A DNA stretch of 64,000 bases from Variovorax jilinensis (GCF_030316885.1 NZ_JASZYQ010000011.1:1-64000); one strand, 5' to 3'; counted from the first letter of the stretch, positions 1-9,502 are shown. Numbers and translations are program-made. Notes: a model not told the origin generated them from the sequence alone.

Positions 1-267
1 GCCGCAGTCGTTGGTCTCGGTCTCGGCGATCTCGGGCACGTTCGCCGCGATCAGGTCGCCGAGCTTGCGGATCAGCCTGGCGCGCTCGGGCGCGGGCAGG
101 CCGGCCCACTTGGGGATGGCTTCCTTGGCGGCGGCCACGGCCGCGTTGACTTCGGCCTCGCCGCCCGAGGCGACCTCGGCCAGAACCTCCTGGGTGGCGG
201 GGTTCACGGTCTGGAAGTAGTCGCGGCCGGCGACGGATCTGCCGTTGATGAGGTGGTCGATCTGCAT
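1..267 (-). CDS. hpaE: 5-carboxymethyl-2-hydroxymuconate semialdehyde dehydrogenase, N-terminal part
   Basis: Only the first 89 codons lie in the window; the gene runs off the left edge. The protein begins MQIDHLINGRSVAGRDYF and continues with VNPATQEVLAEV, the typical N-terminus of an NAD-dependent aldehyde dehydrogenase. The HpaE assignment rests on position: it follows hpaG2 by 29 bp in the same direction, as in known homoprotocatechuate operons. HpaE oxidises the semialdehyde produced by meta-cleavage of homoprotocatechuate. The catalytic Cys/Glu region is outside the window, so another aldehyde dehydrogenase of the same pathway cannot be fully excluded. Confidence 0.82.
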   Translation of the reverse strand, partial: MQIDHLINGRSVAGRDYFQTVNPATQEVLAEVASGGEAEVNAAVAAAKEAIPKWAGLPAPERARLIRKLGDLIAANVPEIAETETNDCG

Positions 268-296
268 GGTCGTCTCTGGAGGATGTGGAGCGCGGG

Positions 297-1052
297 TCAG
301 GCCGCGGCGATGGTGTTGACCAGCGCGCCGATCTGCGCGATCTCGGTCACGACGACGTCGCCGGGGCGGCAGTCGACCACGCCGTCGGGCGTGCCGGTGA
401 GGATCAGGTCGCCGGGCTGCAGCGTCATGAAGGCGCTGAAGTATTCGATCAGGAAGCGCGCGTCGAAGATCATGTCGCGCGTGTTGCCCTGCTGCGTGAG
501 CTTGCCGTTGACCGTGGTCGACAGCGCCAGCGCCATCGGGTCGTCGATGTCTGCGGCATCGACGAGCCAGGGGCCGATCGGCGTGCAGGTGTCGCGGTTC
601 TTCACGCGCAGGTTGGGGCGGTACCAGTTCTCGAGGTAGTCGCGGATCGCGTAGTCGTTGGCCACGGTGTAGCCGCCGATGAAGTCGTAGGCGTCGTCGC
701 GCCTGACCTTCTTTGCGGTCTTGCCCACCACGATCACGAGCTCGCATTCGTAGTGCATGTACTGCACCTCGGCCGGCCGGTACGTGAGCTGGCGGTGGCC
801 GGTGAGCGTGCTCTCGCCCTTGACGAACACCAGCGGTTCCTCGGGCGCCTTGAATTCCAGCTCCTTCGCGTGGTCGGCGTAGTTGAGGCCCAGCGCGAGG
901 ATGGTGCGCGGACGCGGCACTGGCGCCAGCGGCGGCAGCCACGACACGGCATCGGGCTGCAGCAGGCGGCCGTCGGCCAGTCGCAGCCGACCTTCGTCGG
1001 CCTCGATCGCGTCGTGCACCGCGCCTTCGAACAGGATGCGCGCGTGCTTCAT
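297..1052 (-). CDS. hpaG2: 4-hydroxyphenylacetate degradation isomerase/decarboxylase, subunit HpaG2
   Basis: 251 residues, a fumarylacetoacetate hydrolase fold protein. It carries the family core: LGLNYADHAKEL, the metal-site region with YECELVIVVGK, GYTVANDYAIRD, and the C-terminal LILTGTPDGV loop. Together with HpaG1 it should decarboxylate and isomerise the 5-oxopent-3-ene-tricarboxylate intermediate of homoprotocatechuate meta-cleavage. Its start codon overlaps the stop of hpaG1 in an ATGA arrangement, so the two subunits are probably translationally coupled. It matches the C-terminal half of the fused HpaG of E. coli, here encoded as a separate gene. Confidence 0.9.
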   Translation of the reverse strand: MKHARILFEGAVHDAIEADEGRLRLADGRLLQPDAVSWLPPLAPVPRPRTILALGLNYADHAKELEFKAPEEPLVFVKGESTLTGHRQLTYRPAEVQYMHYECELVIVVGKTAKKVRRDDAYDFIGGYTVANDYAIRDYLENWYRPNLRVKNRDTCTPIGPWLVDAADIDDPMALALSTTVNGKLTQQGNTRDMIFDARFLIEYFSAFMTLQPGDLILTGTPDGVVDCRPGDVVVTEIAQIGALVNTIAAA

Positions 1053-1675
1053 GCCTCACCTTCCTTCTCGAGCGTGTTCACCAGGGTCTCGAAGCCCGGG
1101 GCGCTGATCTCGATGCGGTCGCCCGCGCGTGCCAGCGGCCGACCGGCGTCGCAGCCGAGCATCAGCACCTCGCCATGCGCGAGCGTCATGAACTCGCCGA
1201 CATCGGCCAGCAATTGCGAGGCACTGCGCACCGTGTGCGCGAAGTCGACCGATTGCCTGAGCTCGCCGTTGATGCGCACCTCGAGCCTGAATTGCGCCGG
1301 GTCGGCTACCTCCTGCGCGTCGCGCAGCGCGGGGCCGACGCCGAGGAAGCCGTCCACGCACTTGAACCTGACCGGCGGCCGGAAGAAGCTCGCGTGAGGT
1401 ATCGAGATGTCGTTCATGAGCACGAAGCCTTCGACGTCGTTCTCGGCGCCGATCACCATCGCGATGGTGGCGCCGACCTCGACCGCGTCGACGCTTGCGG
1501 GCACGGCGATCGCACGGCCGCTCGGGCTCCAGGTGTTGGCGGTCTTGACGTAGAGCACCGGCGCTTTGGGCGGGGCCTTGTAGGGCGGCTGGTTCATCTG
1601 CGGCGCCAGCGCCTCGACCTCCGCCCTGAAGTTGAGCAGCACGCCGTAGACGGTGCCGGTGGGGAGAAAGCTCAT
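1049..1675 (-). CDS. hpaG1: 4-hydroxyphenylacetate degradation isomerase/decarboxylase, subunit HpaG1
   Basis: 208 residues, beginning MSFLPTGTVYGVLLNFRAEV, which is typical of the HpaG N-terminal subunit. A second fumarylacetoacetate hydrolase domain is visible (AIVMVIG-type core, GFVLMNDISIPHASFFRPPV, then LMLGCDAGRP in place of the usual TGTP loop). The ATG at 1675 was chosen because it overlaps the TGA of hpaR (ATGA), and longer upstream readings would run through hpaR. It is the partner of HpaG2 in converting 5-carboxymethyl-2-hydroxymuconate ring-cleavage products. Confidence 0.88.
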   Translation of the reverse strand: MSFLPTGTVYGVLLNFRAEVEALAPQMNQPPYKAPPKAPVLYVKTANTWSPSGRAIAVPASVDAVEVGATIAMVIGAENDVEGFVLMNDISIPHASFFRPPVRFKCVDGFLGVGPALRDAQEVADPAQFRLEVRINGELRQSVDFAHTVRSASQLLADVGEFMTLAHGEVLMLGCDAGRPLARAGDRIEISAPGFETLVNTLEKEGEA

Positions 1676-2112
1676 GGTTCGGGTTTTTCCAGTGCGATCA
1701 GTTCGTCGAGCAGCGCATACATCTGCGCGAGCTTGTCCTTGCCCAGCGCCTCTTCCATCCACGTGTAGTGGGCCTCGATGCTGGTCGACAGCTTGGTCAC
1801 GAGCTTGCGACCGCGCGCGGTGGCCTCGACCACGGTGCTGCGCTGGTCCTCGGGGTCGCGGCTGCGCGTGACGAGGCCGTCGCGCTCCATGCGCGCGAGC
1901 ATGCCGGTGAGGCTCGGACCCAGGATGAAGGCCTCGCGCGCCACGCGGCCGGTCTCGACCGCACCGTGCTCGCCGAGCACGCGCAGCACGCGCCATTGCT
2001 GGTCGGACAGCGCATGCTCGCGCAGGCTGGGCCGCGTGTGGCCCATGACGGCCTCGCGCGCCTGCAGCAGCAGGCGTGGCAGGTTGCGATGGGTGAAGGC
2101 GGTGCTGCTCAT
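1672..2112 (-). CDS. hpaR: MarR-family repressor of homoprotocatechuate degradation, HpaR
   Basis: 146 residues with a winged helix-turn-helix of MarR type (LSDQQWRVLRVL, GPSLTGMLARMERDGLV, RDPEDQRSTVV wing). In E. coli the homologous HpaR represses the meta operon and binds 4-hydroxyphenylacetate or homoprotocatechuate. Here it is the first gene of the operon hpaR-hpaG1-hpaG2-hpaE and overlaps hpaG1 by 4 bases, so it should control its own transcription. A perfect 18-bp AT-rich palindrome sits 12 bases upstream of the start codon. Confidence 0.9.
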   Translation of the reverse strand: MSSTAFTHRNLPRLLLQAREAVMGHTRPSLREHALSDQQWRVLRVLGEHGAVETGRVAREAFILGPSLTGMLARMERDGLVTRSRDPEDQRSTVVEATARGRKLVTKLSTSIEAHYTWMEEALGKDKLAQMYALLDELIALEKPEP

Positions 2113-2123
2113 GGCTGATGAAT

Positions 2124-2141
2124 TATTTAATATATTAAATA
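2124..2141. promoter_or_regulatory. Perfect 18-bp palindrome, likely HpaR operator
   Basis: The sequence TATTTAATATATTAAATA is a perfect inverted repeat in an otherwise very GC-rich region. It lies just upstream of hpaR on the minus strand, where a MarR dimer would block transcription or translation start. That HpaR binds it is inference from position and symmetry. Confidence 0.65.
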
Positions 2142-2195
2142 GTCGGGTCAAGTGCTCGATGCCGCGGGTAAACCCTTGCGGCCGGCGAAGGGGCG

Positions 2196-3014
<819 letters not shown>

Positions 3015-3209
3015 CGGCAATCTCCCTTTCGCACCCGCCGGCATCGGCCGGCAAGCGCGTCGATCATGCTAGGCCGCTGCCGGCAGCGACGTCAACCGGA
3101 CGGAAGGGCCGCCAGCCGCGCCCTGCAGACATCCGCCATCGGCGAGACAATGGCCCGGCCTCTGTCCGCCGGGCGGCCCAGGGCAACCCATCCGAAGCTC
3201 ACCCCGCGC

Positions 3210-4451
3210 ATGTCATCCCCGCCCGCCGTTCCCCCTCCGGTTCCTTCATCGTCCTCCTCGTTCTCGCTGCGGCGCATCGCGGTGCCGGCCTTCGGCCCGT
3301 CGCTGCTGTTCGGCATCGGCGAGGGCGCGATCCTGCCGATCGTGCCGCTCACGGCGCGCGACCTCGGCGCCTCGGTGCCGATCGCCGCGCTCATGGTCGC
3401 GCTGATCGGCATCGGCTCGCTGCTCAACAACATCCCGGCCTCCTTCATCACGATGCGCTGGGGCGAACGCGGCGCGATCGTGGCGGCCGGCATCTGGAGC
3501 GCGCTCGGCATGGCGCTGTGCGTGGGGACCTCGCACCTCGGTCTGTTCGCGCTCGGCTGCTTCATGGTGGGCATGTCGCAGGCGGTCTACAACCTGGCGC
3601 GCCAGAGCTACATGACCGAGGCGGTGCCGATGGAATTCCGCGCCCGGGCGCTCTCCACGCTGGGCGGCGTGATGCGCATCGGCATGTTCATCGGTCCCTT
3701 CCTCGCCGCGGCCGCGGTGCATTTCTTCGGGCTGTCTGCCGCCTACGTGGTCGGCATCTTCGGGGCCGTGGGCGCCGCGATCGCCGGCGCGCGCATCCCC
3801 GACCTCGAATTGCCGCCGCTGCCGCCCGGCAACGTCGCGCCCGCGGCCGCCACCATCGCCTCCACGGTGCGCGATCACCGGCACGTGTTCCTGACGCTGG
3901 GCATCGGCGTGATCCTGATCAGCGCCGTGCGGGCTTCGCGGCAGGCCGTGATCCCGCTGTGGGCCGACCACCTGATGCTGGCGCCCTCGGTGGCCTCGCT
4001 GATCTACGGCCTGGCGGGCGGCATCGACATGCTGGTCTTCTATCCGGCCGGCCGGGTCATGGACCTGAAGGGCCGCGTCTGGGTCGCTGTGCCGTCGATG
4101 CTGGTCATGGGCACGGCGATGCTGCTGATGCCGCTGACCACCGGCGCCCTCACGCTGCTGGCGGTGGCGCTCGCGATCGGCTTCGGCAACGGCATCGGAT
4201 CGGGAATCATCATGACCATCGGCGCCGACCATTCGCCGCGCCACGGCCGCGCGCACTTCCTCGGCGTCTGGCGGCTGATGTCCGACATCGGCTCCTCCTC
4301 CGGCCCGGCGCTGCTGTCGTTCCTGGCGGGGGCCCTGTCGCTGGCGGCGGGGATCGTGGTGACCGGGCTCATGGCGCTGGCAGCGGCCGCGACGCTGGCC
4401 TACTGGATTCCGCGGCACGGGGATCGCGGAGGGCGGCGCCGGCCCGGCTAG
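3210..4451 (+). CDS. MFS transporter
   Basis: 413 residues with about twelve hydrophobic segments in two halves (first helices from about residue 25; second half from about residue 225). A Ser/Pro-rich cytoplasmic N-terminus precedes the first helix. Features such as MTEAVPMEFRARALSTLGG after helix 4-5 resemble drug or metabolite exporters of the major facilitator superfamily. The ATG at 3210 gives the usual family length; the upstream reading through the intergenic region was not used. The radA start follows 28 bases downstream. Substrate unknown. Confidence 0.8.
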   Translation: MSSPPAVPPPVPSSSSSFSLRRIAVPAFGPSLLFGIGEGAILPIVPLTARDLGASVPIAALMVALIGIGSLLNNIPASFITMRWGERGAIVAAGIWSALGMALCVGTSHLGLFALGCFMVGMSQAVYNLARQSYMTEAVPMEFRARALSTLGGVMRIGMFIGPFLAAAAVHFFGLSAAYVVGIFGAVGAAIAGARIPDLELPPLPPGNVAPAAATIASTVRDHRHVFLTLGIGVILISAVRASRQAVIPLWADHLMLAPSVASLIYGLAGGIDMLVFYPAGRVMDLKGRVWVAVPSMLVMGTAMLLMPLTTGALTLLAVALAIGFGNGIGSGIIMTIGADHSPRHGRAHFLGVWRLMSDIGSSSGPALLSFLAGALSLAAGIVVTGLMALAAAATLAYWIPRHGDRGGRRRPG

Positions 4452-4478
4452 GGCCGCGCGGCTCCCTACACTCGACCC

Positions 4479-5870
4479 ATGGCCAAGGAAAAAACTCTCT
4501 ACGTCTGCAGCGACTGCGGCGGCACCAGCCCCAAGTGGCTCGGCAAGTGCCCCAGCTGCGGCGCGTGGAACACATTGATCGAGCAGGTCGGCGCTCCCGC
4601 GGGCGGGCCGGCCAACAACCGCTTCGGCACCCAGTTCGCATCGCTCGCGGGCTCCTCGGAGCTCGCCACGCTGTCCGAGATCGAGGCCACCGACATCGCG
4701 CGCACGCCCACCGGCATCGACGAACTCGACCGCGTGCTCGGCGGCGGCATCGTCGACGGCGGCGTGACCCTGATCGGCGGCGACCCCGGCATCGGCAAGT
4801 CGACGCTGCTGCTGCAGGCGGTCGACGCGCTTCAGCACGCGGGCCGCAACGCGCTCTACGTCACGGGCGAGGAAAGCGGCGCGCAGGTGGCGCTGCGCTC
4901 GCGCCGGCTCGGACTCGACCACTCGCAGGTGCAGGTGCTGGCCGAGATCCAGCTCGAGAAGATCATCGCCACCCTCGACGCGCACCGGCCGGCGATCGCG
5001 GTCATCGACTCGATCCAGACGGTGTATTCCGACCAGCTCACCTCGGCACCGGGCTCGGTGGCGCAGGTGCGCGAATGCGCCGCCCACCTCACGCGCTTCG
5101 CCAAGGCCAGCGGCACCGCGATCGTGCTGGTGGGCCACGTCACGAAGGAAGGCGCGCTGGCAGGTCCGCGCGTGCTCGAGCACATGGTCGACACGGTGCT
5201 GTACTTCGAGGGCGACACGCATTCGAGCTTCCGCCTCGTGCGGGCCATCAAGAACCGCTTCGGCGCGGTCAACGAGATCGGCGTCTTCGCGATGACCGAG
5301 CGCGGCCTGAAGGGCGTTGCCAACCCGAGCGCGATCTTCCTGAGCACGCATGCCGAGCCGGTGCCCGGCAGCGTGGTGCTGGTCACGCTCGAGGGCACGC
5401 GGCCGATGCTGGTCGAGATCCAGGCGCTGGTCGACAACGGCGGGCCGAGCCCGCGGCGCCTGTCGGTCGGCCTGGACCGCGATCGCCTGGCGATGCTGCT
5501 CGCGGTGCTGCACCGGCACGCGGGCGTGGCCTGCATGGACCAGGACGTGTTCGTCAACGCCGTCGGCGGCGTGCGCATCAGCGAGCCCGCGGCCGACCTG
5601 GCCGTGATGCTCGCGATCACCTCCAGCCTGCGCGGCAAGCCGCTGCCCAAGGGCTTCATCGCCTTCGGCGAAGTCGGCCTGGCCGGCGAGGTGCGGCCGG
5701 CGCCGCGCGGGCAGGAGCGGCTGCGCGAGGCCGCCAAGCTCGGCTTCAGCGTCGCGGTGGTTCCCAAGGCCAACGCGCCGCGCAAGGGCACGAAGGAGAT
5801 CGAGGGCCTCACGATCCACGCGGTGGAACGGATCGAGGAAGCGCTCGATATCGTGCGGCAGATGCAGTAG
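4479..5870 (+). CDS. radA: DNA repair protein RadA
   Basis: 463 residues. Order of parts: N-terminal C4 zinc finger (C10, C13, C24, C27), RecA-like ATPase with Walker A GGDPGIGKST (Lys107), the RadA-specific KNRFG motif from Lys258, and a C-terminal Lon-protease-like domain (about 290-455). RadA drives branch migration during recombination and processes stalled forks, acting in the cytosol with RecA. All diagnostic motifs are intact and the length is standard. Confidence 0.97.
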   Translation: MAKEKTLYVCSDCGGTSPKWLGKCPSCGAWNTLIEQVGAPAGGPANNRFGTQFASLAGSSELATLSEIEATDIARTPTGIDELDRVLGGGIVDGGVTLIGGDPGIGKSTLLLQAVDALQHAGRNALYVTGEESGAQVALRSRRLGLDHSQVQVLAEIQLEKIIATLDAHRPAIAVIDSIQTVYSDQLTSAPGSVAQVRECAAHLTRFAKASGTAIVLVGHVTKEGALAGPRVLEHMVDTVLYFEGDTHSSFRLVRAIKNRFGAVNEIGVFAMTERGLKGVANPSAIFLSTHAEPVPGSVVLVTLEGTRPMLVEIQALVDNGGPSPRRLSVGLDRDRLAMLLAVLHRHAGVACMDQDVFVNAVGGVRISEPAADLAVMLAITSSLRGKPLPKGFIAFGEVGLAGEVRPAPRGQERLREAAKLGFSVAVVPKANAPRKGTKEIEGLTIHAVERIEEALDIVRQMQ

Positions 5871-5893
5871 CCGGCGGGTGATGCGAGACGGTC

Positions 5894-5920
5894 TTTAGCG
5901 AATATATGTTCGCCAAAGAA
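5894..5920. promoter_or_regulatory. Operator-like inverted repeat upstream of tetR
   Basis: TTAGCGAA at 5895-5902 and TTCGCCAA at 5909-5916 form an inverted repeat (7 of 8 positions) around a 6-base spacer, 24 bases before the GTG start of the TetR gene. The same core, CGAAT-N4-GTTC, occurs at 6641-6653 upstream of the oxidoreductase genes, with matching TTTA before it and CAAA..GAAG after it. Confidence 0.6.
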
Positions 5921-5943
5921 GCCGGTTCGGCTAAGATCGCGGC

Positions 5944-6516
5944 GTGAAACCCAAGGACGAGGACAAACTCCGCGCCATCGCCGAGGCCACCTTCATGCTG
6001 GTCGAGCAGACCGGACTGAGCGGCCTCACGATGGCGGCCATCGCGCGCGAGGCGGGCCTCGCCACAGGCACGCTCTACGTCTACTTCAAGTCCAAGGAAG
6101 AGCTGATGGTCGCGCTCTACGAGCAGGCCAAGACCGCGACCGCCGCGAGCCTCATGCACGGCGACGACCCGAAGGCGCCGTTCCGCAGCCGCTTCATGCG
6201 CATGTGGATGAACTGGCTCGAGCACCGACTCACGCACTACGCAGAAGTCGTGTTCATCGAGCAGTACTACAACTCGCCGTGGTTCGGCGAGCAGAGCCGC
6301 AACCTCTCGGCACGGCTCGTCAAGGACTGGGTCGAGCTGATCGAGACCGCCAAGACGCAGCAGATCCTCAAGGACGTGCCGACCGTGCTGCTGATCAACA
6401 GCTTCGGCGGCTCGGTGCGCGAGACCGCCAACCTGCTTCGATCGGGCGCCCTGCAGCGCACCGACGCCCACCTGGCGCAGGCCTTCGGGCTCTGCTGGGA
6501 CGGCATCAAGGCCTGA
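5944..6516 (+). CDS. TetR/AcrR-family transcriptional regulator
   Basis: 190 residues with an N-terminal TetR helix-turn-helix (AEATFMLVEQTGLSGLTMAA, then GTLYVYFKSKEELMVALY, about residues 8-58) and a variable ligand-binding C-terminal domain. Translation starts at GTG; no in-frame ATG precedes it. It lies upstream of, and in the same direction as, a molybdenum hydroxylase pair, separated by 156 bases holding a dispersed repeat and an operator-like site. The site is shared with its own promoter, so it likely represses itself and the two downstream genes. Inducer unknown. Confidence 0.88.
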   Translation: MKPKDEDKLRAIAEATFMLVEQTGLSGLTMAAIAREAGLATGTLYVYFKSKEELMVALYEQAKTATAASLMHGDDPKAPFRSRFMRMWMNWLEHRLTHYAEVVFIEQYYNSPWFGEQSRNLSARLVKDWVELIETAKTQQILKDVPTVLLINSFGGSVRETANLLRSGALQRTDAHLAQAFGLCWDGIKA

Positions 6517-6519
6517 CAT

Positions 6520-6600
6520 GGCCCCCACGCTCGACATTTCATGTACTCGCTGGCCCCCGAGGGGGCGCAGGCCGGCTTGGGACGGCCCGGCGCCGGCCTG
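6520..6600 (+). repeat. Dispersed intergenic repeat, copy 1 (GGCCCCCACGCTC family)
   Basis: Begins GGCCCCCACGCTC, contains the hairpin GCCCCCGAGGGGGC and ends near CGGCCCGGCGCCGGCCTGA. A second copy in inverted orientation fills the gap at 35982-36062, sharing the same ordered blocks with changes in between. From memory, similar sequences are common between genes of Comamonadaceae. It begins four bases after the tetR stop codon and could act as a terminator-like or mRNA-end structure. Confidence 0.8.
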
Positions 6601-6634
6601 AATCACTTGACCTGTTCCTGCCACAGGTCTATCG

Positions 6635-6666
6635 TTTAACCGAATTATTGTTCATCAAAAGAAGAA
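6635..6666. promoter_or_regulatory. Operator-like site upstream of the iorAB-like genes
   Basis: TTTAACCGAATTATTGTTCA begins at 6635. It matches the site upstream of tetR in the order TTTA, CGAAT-N4-GTTC, CAAA, GAAG. It is less symmetrical than the tetR copy. It lies just before the start of the 2Fe-2S subunit, where a repressor would block transcription. Confidence 0.55.
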
Positions 6667-6672
6667 CCCCAC

Positions 6673-7149
6673 ATGACCACCACGCTGCACATCAATGGCC
6701 GCGACCGCCAGGTCGACGCCGACCCGTCCACCCCCATCCTCTGGGCGCTGCGCGACACGCTCGGCATGACCGGCACCAAGTTCGGCTGCGGTGCAGCGCT
6801 CTGCGGCGCCTGCACGGTGCATCTGAACGGGCAGGCGATCCGCTCGTGCATCACGCCGATCTCGGCCGCCGCGGGCCAGAAGATCACCACCATCGAGGCG
6901 GTCACGGAAGGCAGCGACAAGGTCGGCAAGGCAGTGCGCGCGGCCTGGGTCAAGCATGACGTGGCCCAGTGCGGCTACTGCCAGAGCGGCCAGATCATGT
7001 CGGCCACTGCCTTCCTGAAGTCGGTGCCGGCCGGCAAGCTGCCCAGCGAGACCGAGATCGACTCGGCCATGGCCGGCAACATCTGCCGCTGCGGCACCTA
7101 TGCCCGCATCCGCGTCGCGGTGGCCGACGCCGCGAAGTCCCTCGCCTGA
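6673..7149 (+). CDS. iorA: Molybdenum hydroxylase small subunit, 2Fe-2S (isoquinoline 1-oxidoreductase alpha type)
   Basis: 158 residues. The N-terminal plant-ferredoxin-like half holds FGCGAALCGACTVHLNG and IRSC; the C-terminal half holds CGYCQSGQIM and NICRCGTYARI. These are the eight cysteines that bind the two 2Fe-2S clusters of the xanthine oxidase family small subunit. It pairs with the Mo-pterin subunit 22 bases downstream. There is no FAD subunit gene, which fits the isoquinoline-oxidoreductase type that passes electrons to a cytochrome or similar acceptor rather than NAD. The true substrate may be another aldehyde or N-heterocycle. Confidence 0.85.
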   Translation: MTTTLHINGRDRQVDADPSTPILWALRDTLGMTGTKFGCGAALCGACTVHLNGQAIRSCITPISAAAGQKITTIEAVTEGSDKVGKAVRAAWVKHDVAQCGYCQSGQIMSATAFLKSVPAGKLPSETEIDSAMAGNICRCGTYARIRVAVADAAKSLA

Positions 7150-7171
7150 AGAAGCCTAGGAAAGACCTCCC

Positions 7172-9442
7172 ATGAACTTCGATCAAGCCACTTTCGAACT
7201 GCCCGCCAACCTTCGCGCGCTGCTGAACACGCGCGACGTCGACAGCGCAGAGCCCCAGGGCCTCGCGCGCCGCAGCTTCCTCAAGCTCACGGCGGCCGGC
7301 GGCTTCGCGCTCGGCGTCTTCCCGGCGGCCGCGCTGGCGCAGGACAAGGGCAAGGACGCAGCCGCGGCAACGGCCGGCAAGCCTGCAGGCCTCAAGCCGC
7401 TGCAGCAGCCCGCAGCCTTCGTGCGCATCGACCGCGACGGCACCACCACCATCACCATCAACCGGCTCGACTTCGGGCAGGGCGTGCAGACCGGGCTGCC
7501 GATGATCCTGGCCGAGGAGCTCGACGCTGACTGGTCCAAGGTGAGGAGCGTGCACGGCAGCAACGACCCGGCCTACGTCGACCCCGCCTTCGGCATGCAC
7601 ATCACGGGGGGATCGGGCTCGATCAAGAACTCGTACACGCAGTACCGCGAACTGGGCGCGCGCACCCGCGCGATGCTGGTCGGCGCAGCGGCGGCGCAAT
7701 GGAAGGTGGATGCGGCCACGCTGCAGACGCGCGACGGATTCGTGATCGGTCCGGGCGGCAAGAAGCTCGGCTATGGCGAGCTGGCCGCGGCGGCGATGAA
7801 GCTGCCCGTGCCCGAGACGGTCAAGCTCAAGGACCCGAAGGACTTCCGCCTCATCGGCAAGGCCACGGGCCGGCTCGATGCCGAGGCCAAGTCCAGCGGC
7901 CAACAGAGCTACGGCATCGACATGAAGCTGCCCGGCATGCTGACCGCCGTGGTGATGCATCCGCCGGTGTTCGGCGCCAAGCCCAAGTCGGTGGACGACA
8001 AGGCCGCAAAGGCGATCAAGGGCGTCAAGGCCGTGCTGCGCGTGCCGCTCGATCGCGGCGCCGAAGGCGTGGCCGTCATCGCCGATGGCTACTGGCCCGC
8101 GAAGCAGGGCCGCGATGCACTCAAGATCGAATGGGACAGCAGCGCCGTCGAGAAGGTCGACAGCGACAGGCAACTGGTGCAGTACCGCGAGCTCGCCGCC
8201 AGGCCGGGCAAGCGCAAGTACGACGCCGACGTCTCGAAGATCGCGAGCGCGCCGCACAGGATCGACGCCGAGTTCGTCTTCCCCTACCTCGCGCATGCGC
8301 CGATGGAGCCGCTCAACTGCACCGTGAGCCTGGCCGGCGGCAAGGCCGAGGTCTGGACCGGCACGCAGATGCCCGGCATCGACGGCATGGCGGCCGCCAA
8401 GGTGCTGGGCGTGCCGCCCGAGAACGTCAAGGTCAACGTGCAGATGGCGGGCGGTGGCTTCGGCCGTCGCGGCCTGCTGAGCAGCGACTTCGTGGTCGAG
8501 GCCTGCAGCGTGGTCAAGGCGGCGCAGGCGGCGGGCATCAAGGCACCGATCCGCACGCTGTGGAGCCGCGAGGACGACATCAAGGGCGGCTACTACCGGC
8601 CGATGCACCTGCACAGCGCGAAGATCGGCTTCGACGCGCAGGGCAAGGTCACGGGCTGGGACCACGTCATCGTCGGCCAGTCGCTGATGGCCGGCACCAT
8701 GTTCGAGTCCATGATGGTCAAGGACGGCATCGACGGCACCGCGGTCGAAGGCATGAAGGAACCCTACGAGCTCCCGATGCGGCTCACGGTGCACCACCCG
8801 AAGCTCAACGTGCCGGTGCTCTGGTGGCGCAGCGTGGGCTCCACCCACACCGCCTTCGTCATGGAGACGCTGCTCGACGAGATCGCGCGCACCACGAAGC
8901 AGGACCCGGTCGCCTACCGCATGAAGCTCATCGGCGACAAGCATCCGCGCCACAAGGCGGCGCTGCAACTGGCGGTGGACAAGTCCGGCTATGGCAAGAG
9001 GAAGCTCGAAGCCGGCCGGGCCTGGGGCGTGGCGGTGCACGAGTCGTTCGACTCGGTGGTGGCCTATGTGGTCGAGGCCTCGGTGAAGGACGGCACGCCC
9101 ACGCTGCACAACGTCACGGCCGGCGTGCACTGCAACCTGGTGGTCAATCCGAAGAGCGTCGAAGCGCAGGTGCAGGGCGGCGCGGTGATGGCGCTGTCGA
9201 TGTGCCTGCCGGGCGCGGCGATCACCCTGAAGGATGGCGTGGTGCAGCAGAGCAACTTCGGCGACTTCGTGGTTCCGCGCATCACCGACATGCCGCAGAT
9301 CGCGGTGTTCACGGTGCCGAGTGCGGATGCACCCACCGGCATGGGCGAACCCGGCCTGCCGCCACTGGCGCCGGCGTTTGCGAATGCGGTGGCGGCGCTG
9401 ACGGGGAAGGCGGTGCGGGAGATGCCGTTCAAGCTGGGGTGA
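7172..9442 (+). CDS. iorB: Molybdopterin-binding subunit of a periplasmic molybdenum hydroxylase (IorB-like)
   Basis: 756 residues of the xanthine dehydrogenase molybdopterin-subunit family. A twin-arginine signal starts at residue 33 (RRSFLKL) with a hydrophobic stretch ending PAAALAQ, so the complex is probably exported folded. Recognisable parts are PMEPLNCTVSL, the Mo-site glycine-rich QMAGGGFGRRG, and the C-terminal GEPGLPPLAPA holding the catalytic Glu. The start gives an unusually long leader before the twin arginines, as seen in IorB-type subunits. It forms an operon with the 2Fe-2S subunit. No maturation factor (XdhC type) gene is adjacent. Confidence 0.85.
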   Translation: MNFDQATFELPANLRALLNTRDVDSAEPQGLARRSFLKLTAAGGFALGVFPAAALAQDKGKDAAAATAGKPAGLKPLQQPAAFVRIDRDGTTTITINRLDFGQGVQTGLPMILAEELDADWSKVRSVHGSNDPAYVDPAFGMHITGGSGSIKNSYTQYRELGARTRAMLVGAAAAQWKVDAATLQTRDGFVIGPGGKKLGYGELAAAAMKLPVPETVKLKDPKDFRLIGKATGRLDAEAKSSGQQSYGIDMKLPGMLTAVVMHPPVFGAKPKSVDDKAAKAIKGVKAVLRVPLDRGAEGVAVIADGYWPAKQGRDALKIEWDSSAVEKVDSDRQLVQYRELAARPGKRKYDADVSKIASAPHRIDAEFVFPYLAHAPMEPLNCTVSLAGGKAEVWTGTQMPGIDGMAAAKVLGVPPENVKVNVQMAGGGFGRRGLLSSDFVVEACSVVKAAQAAGIKAPIRTLWSREDDIKGGYYRPMHLHSAKIGFDAQGKVTGWDHVIVGQSLMAGTMFESMMVKDGIDGTAVEGMKEPYELPMRLTVHHPKLNVPVLWWRSVGSTHTAFVMETLLDEIARTTKQDPVAYRMKLIGDKHPRHKAALQLAVDKSGYGKRKLEAGRAWGVAVHESFDSVVAYVVEASVKDGTPTLHNVTAGVHCNLVVNPKSVEAQVQGGAVMALSMCLPGAAITLKDGVVQQSNFGDFVVPRITDMPQIAVFTVPSADAPTGMGEPGLPPLAPAFANAVAALTGKAVREMPFKLG

Positions 9443-9502
9443 TTGGGCGGTTGCTGGCGATTCGGCCGAGGATCGAGTCGCCGACATGCGCTTCGCGTGG
9501 CC

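Noticed and set aside
3246..5819. An 857-codon minus-strand open frame
   Set aside because: It lies opposite the MFS gene and radA and encodes a His/Arg/Gln-rich sequence without domains. radA on the plus strand is certain.
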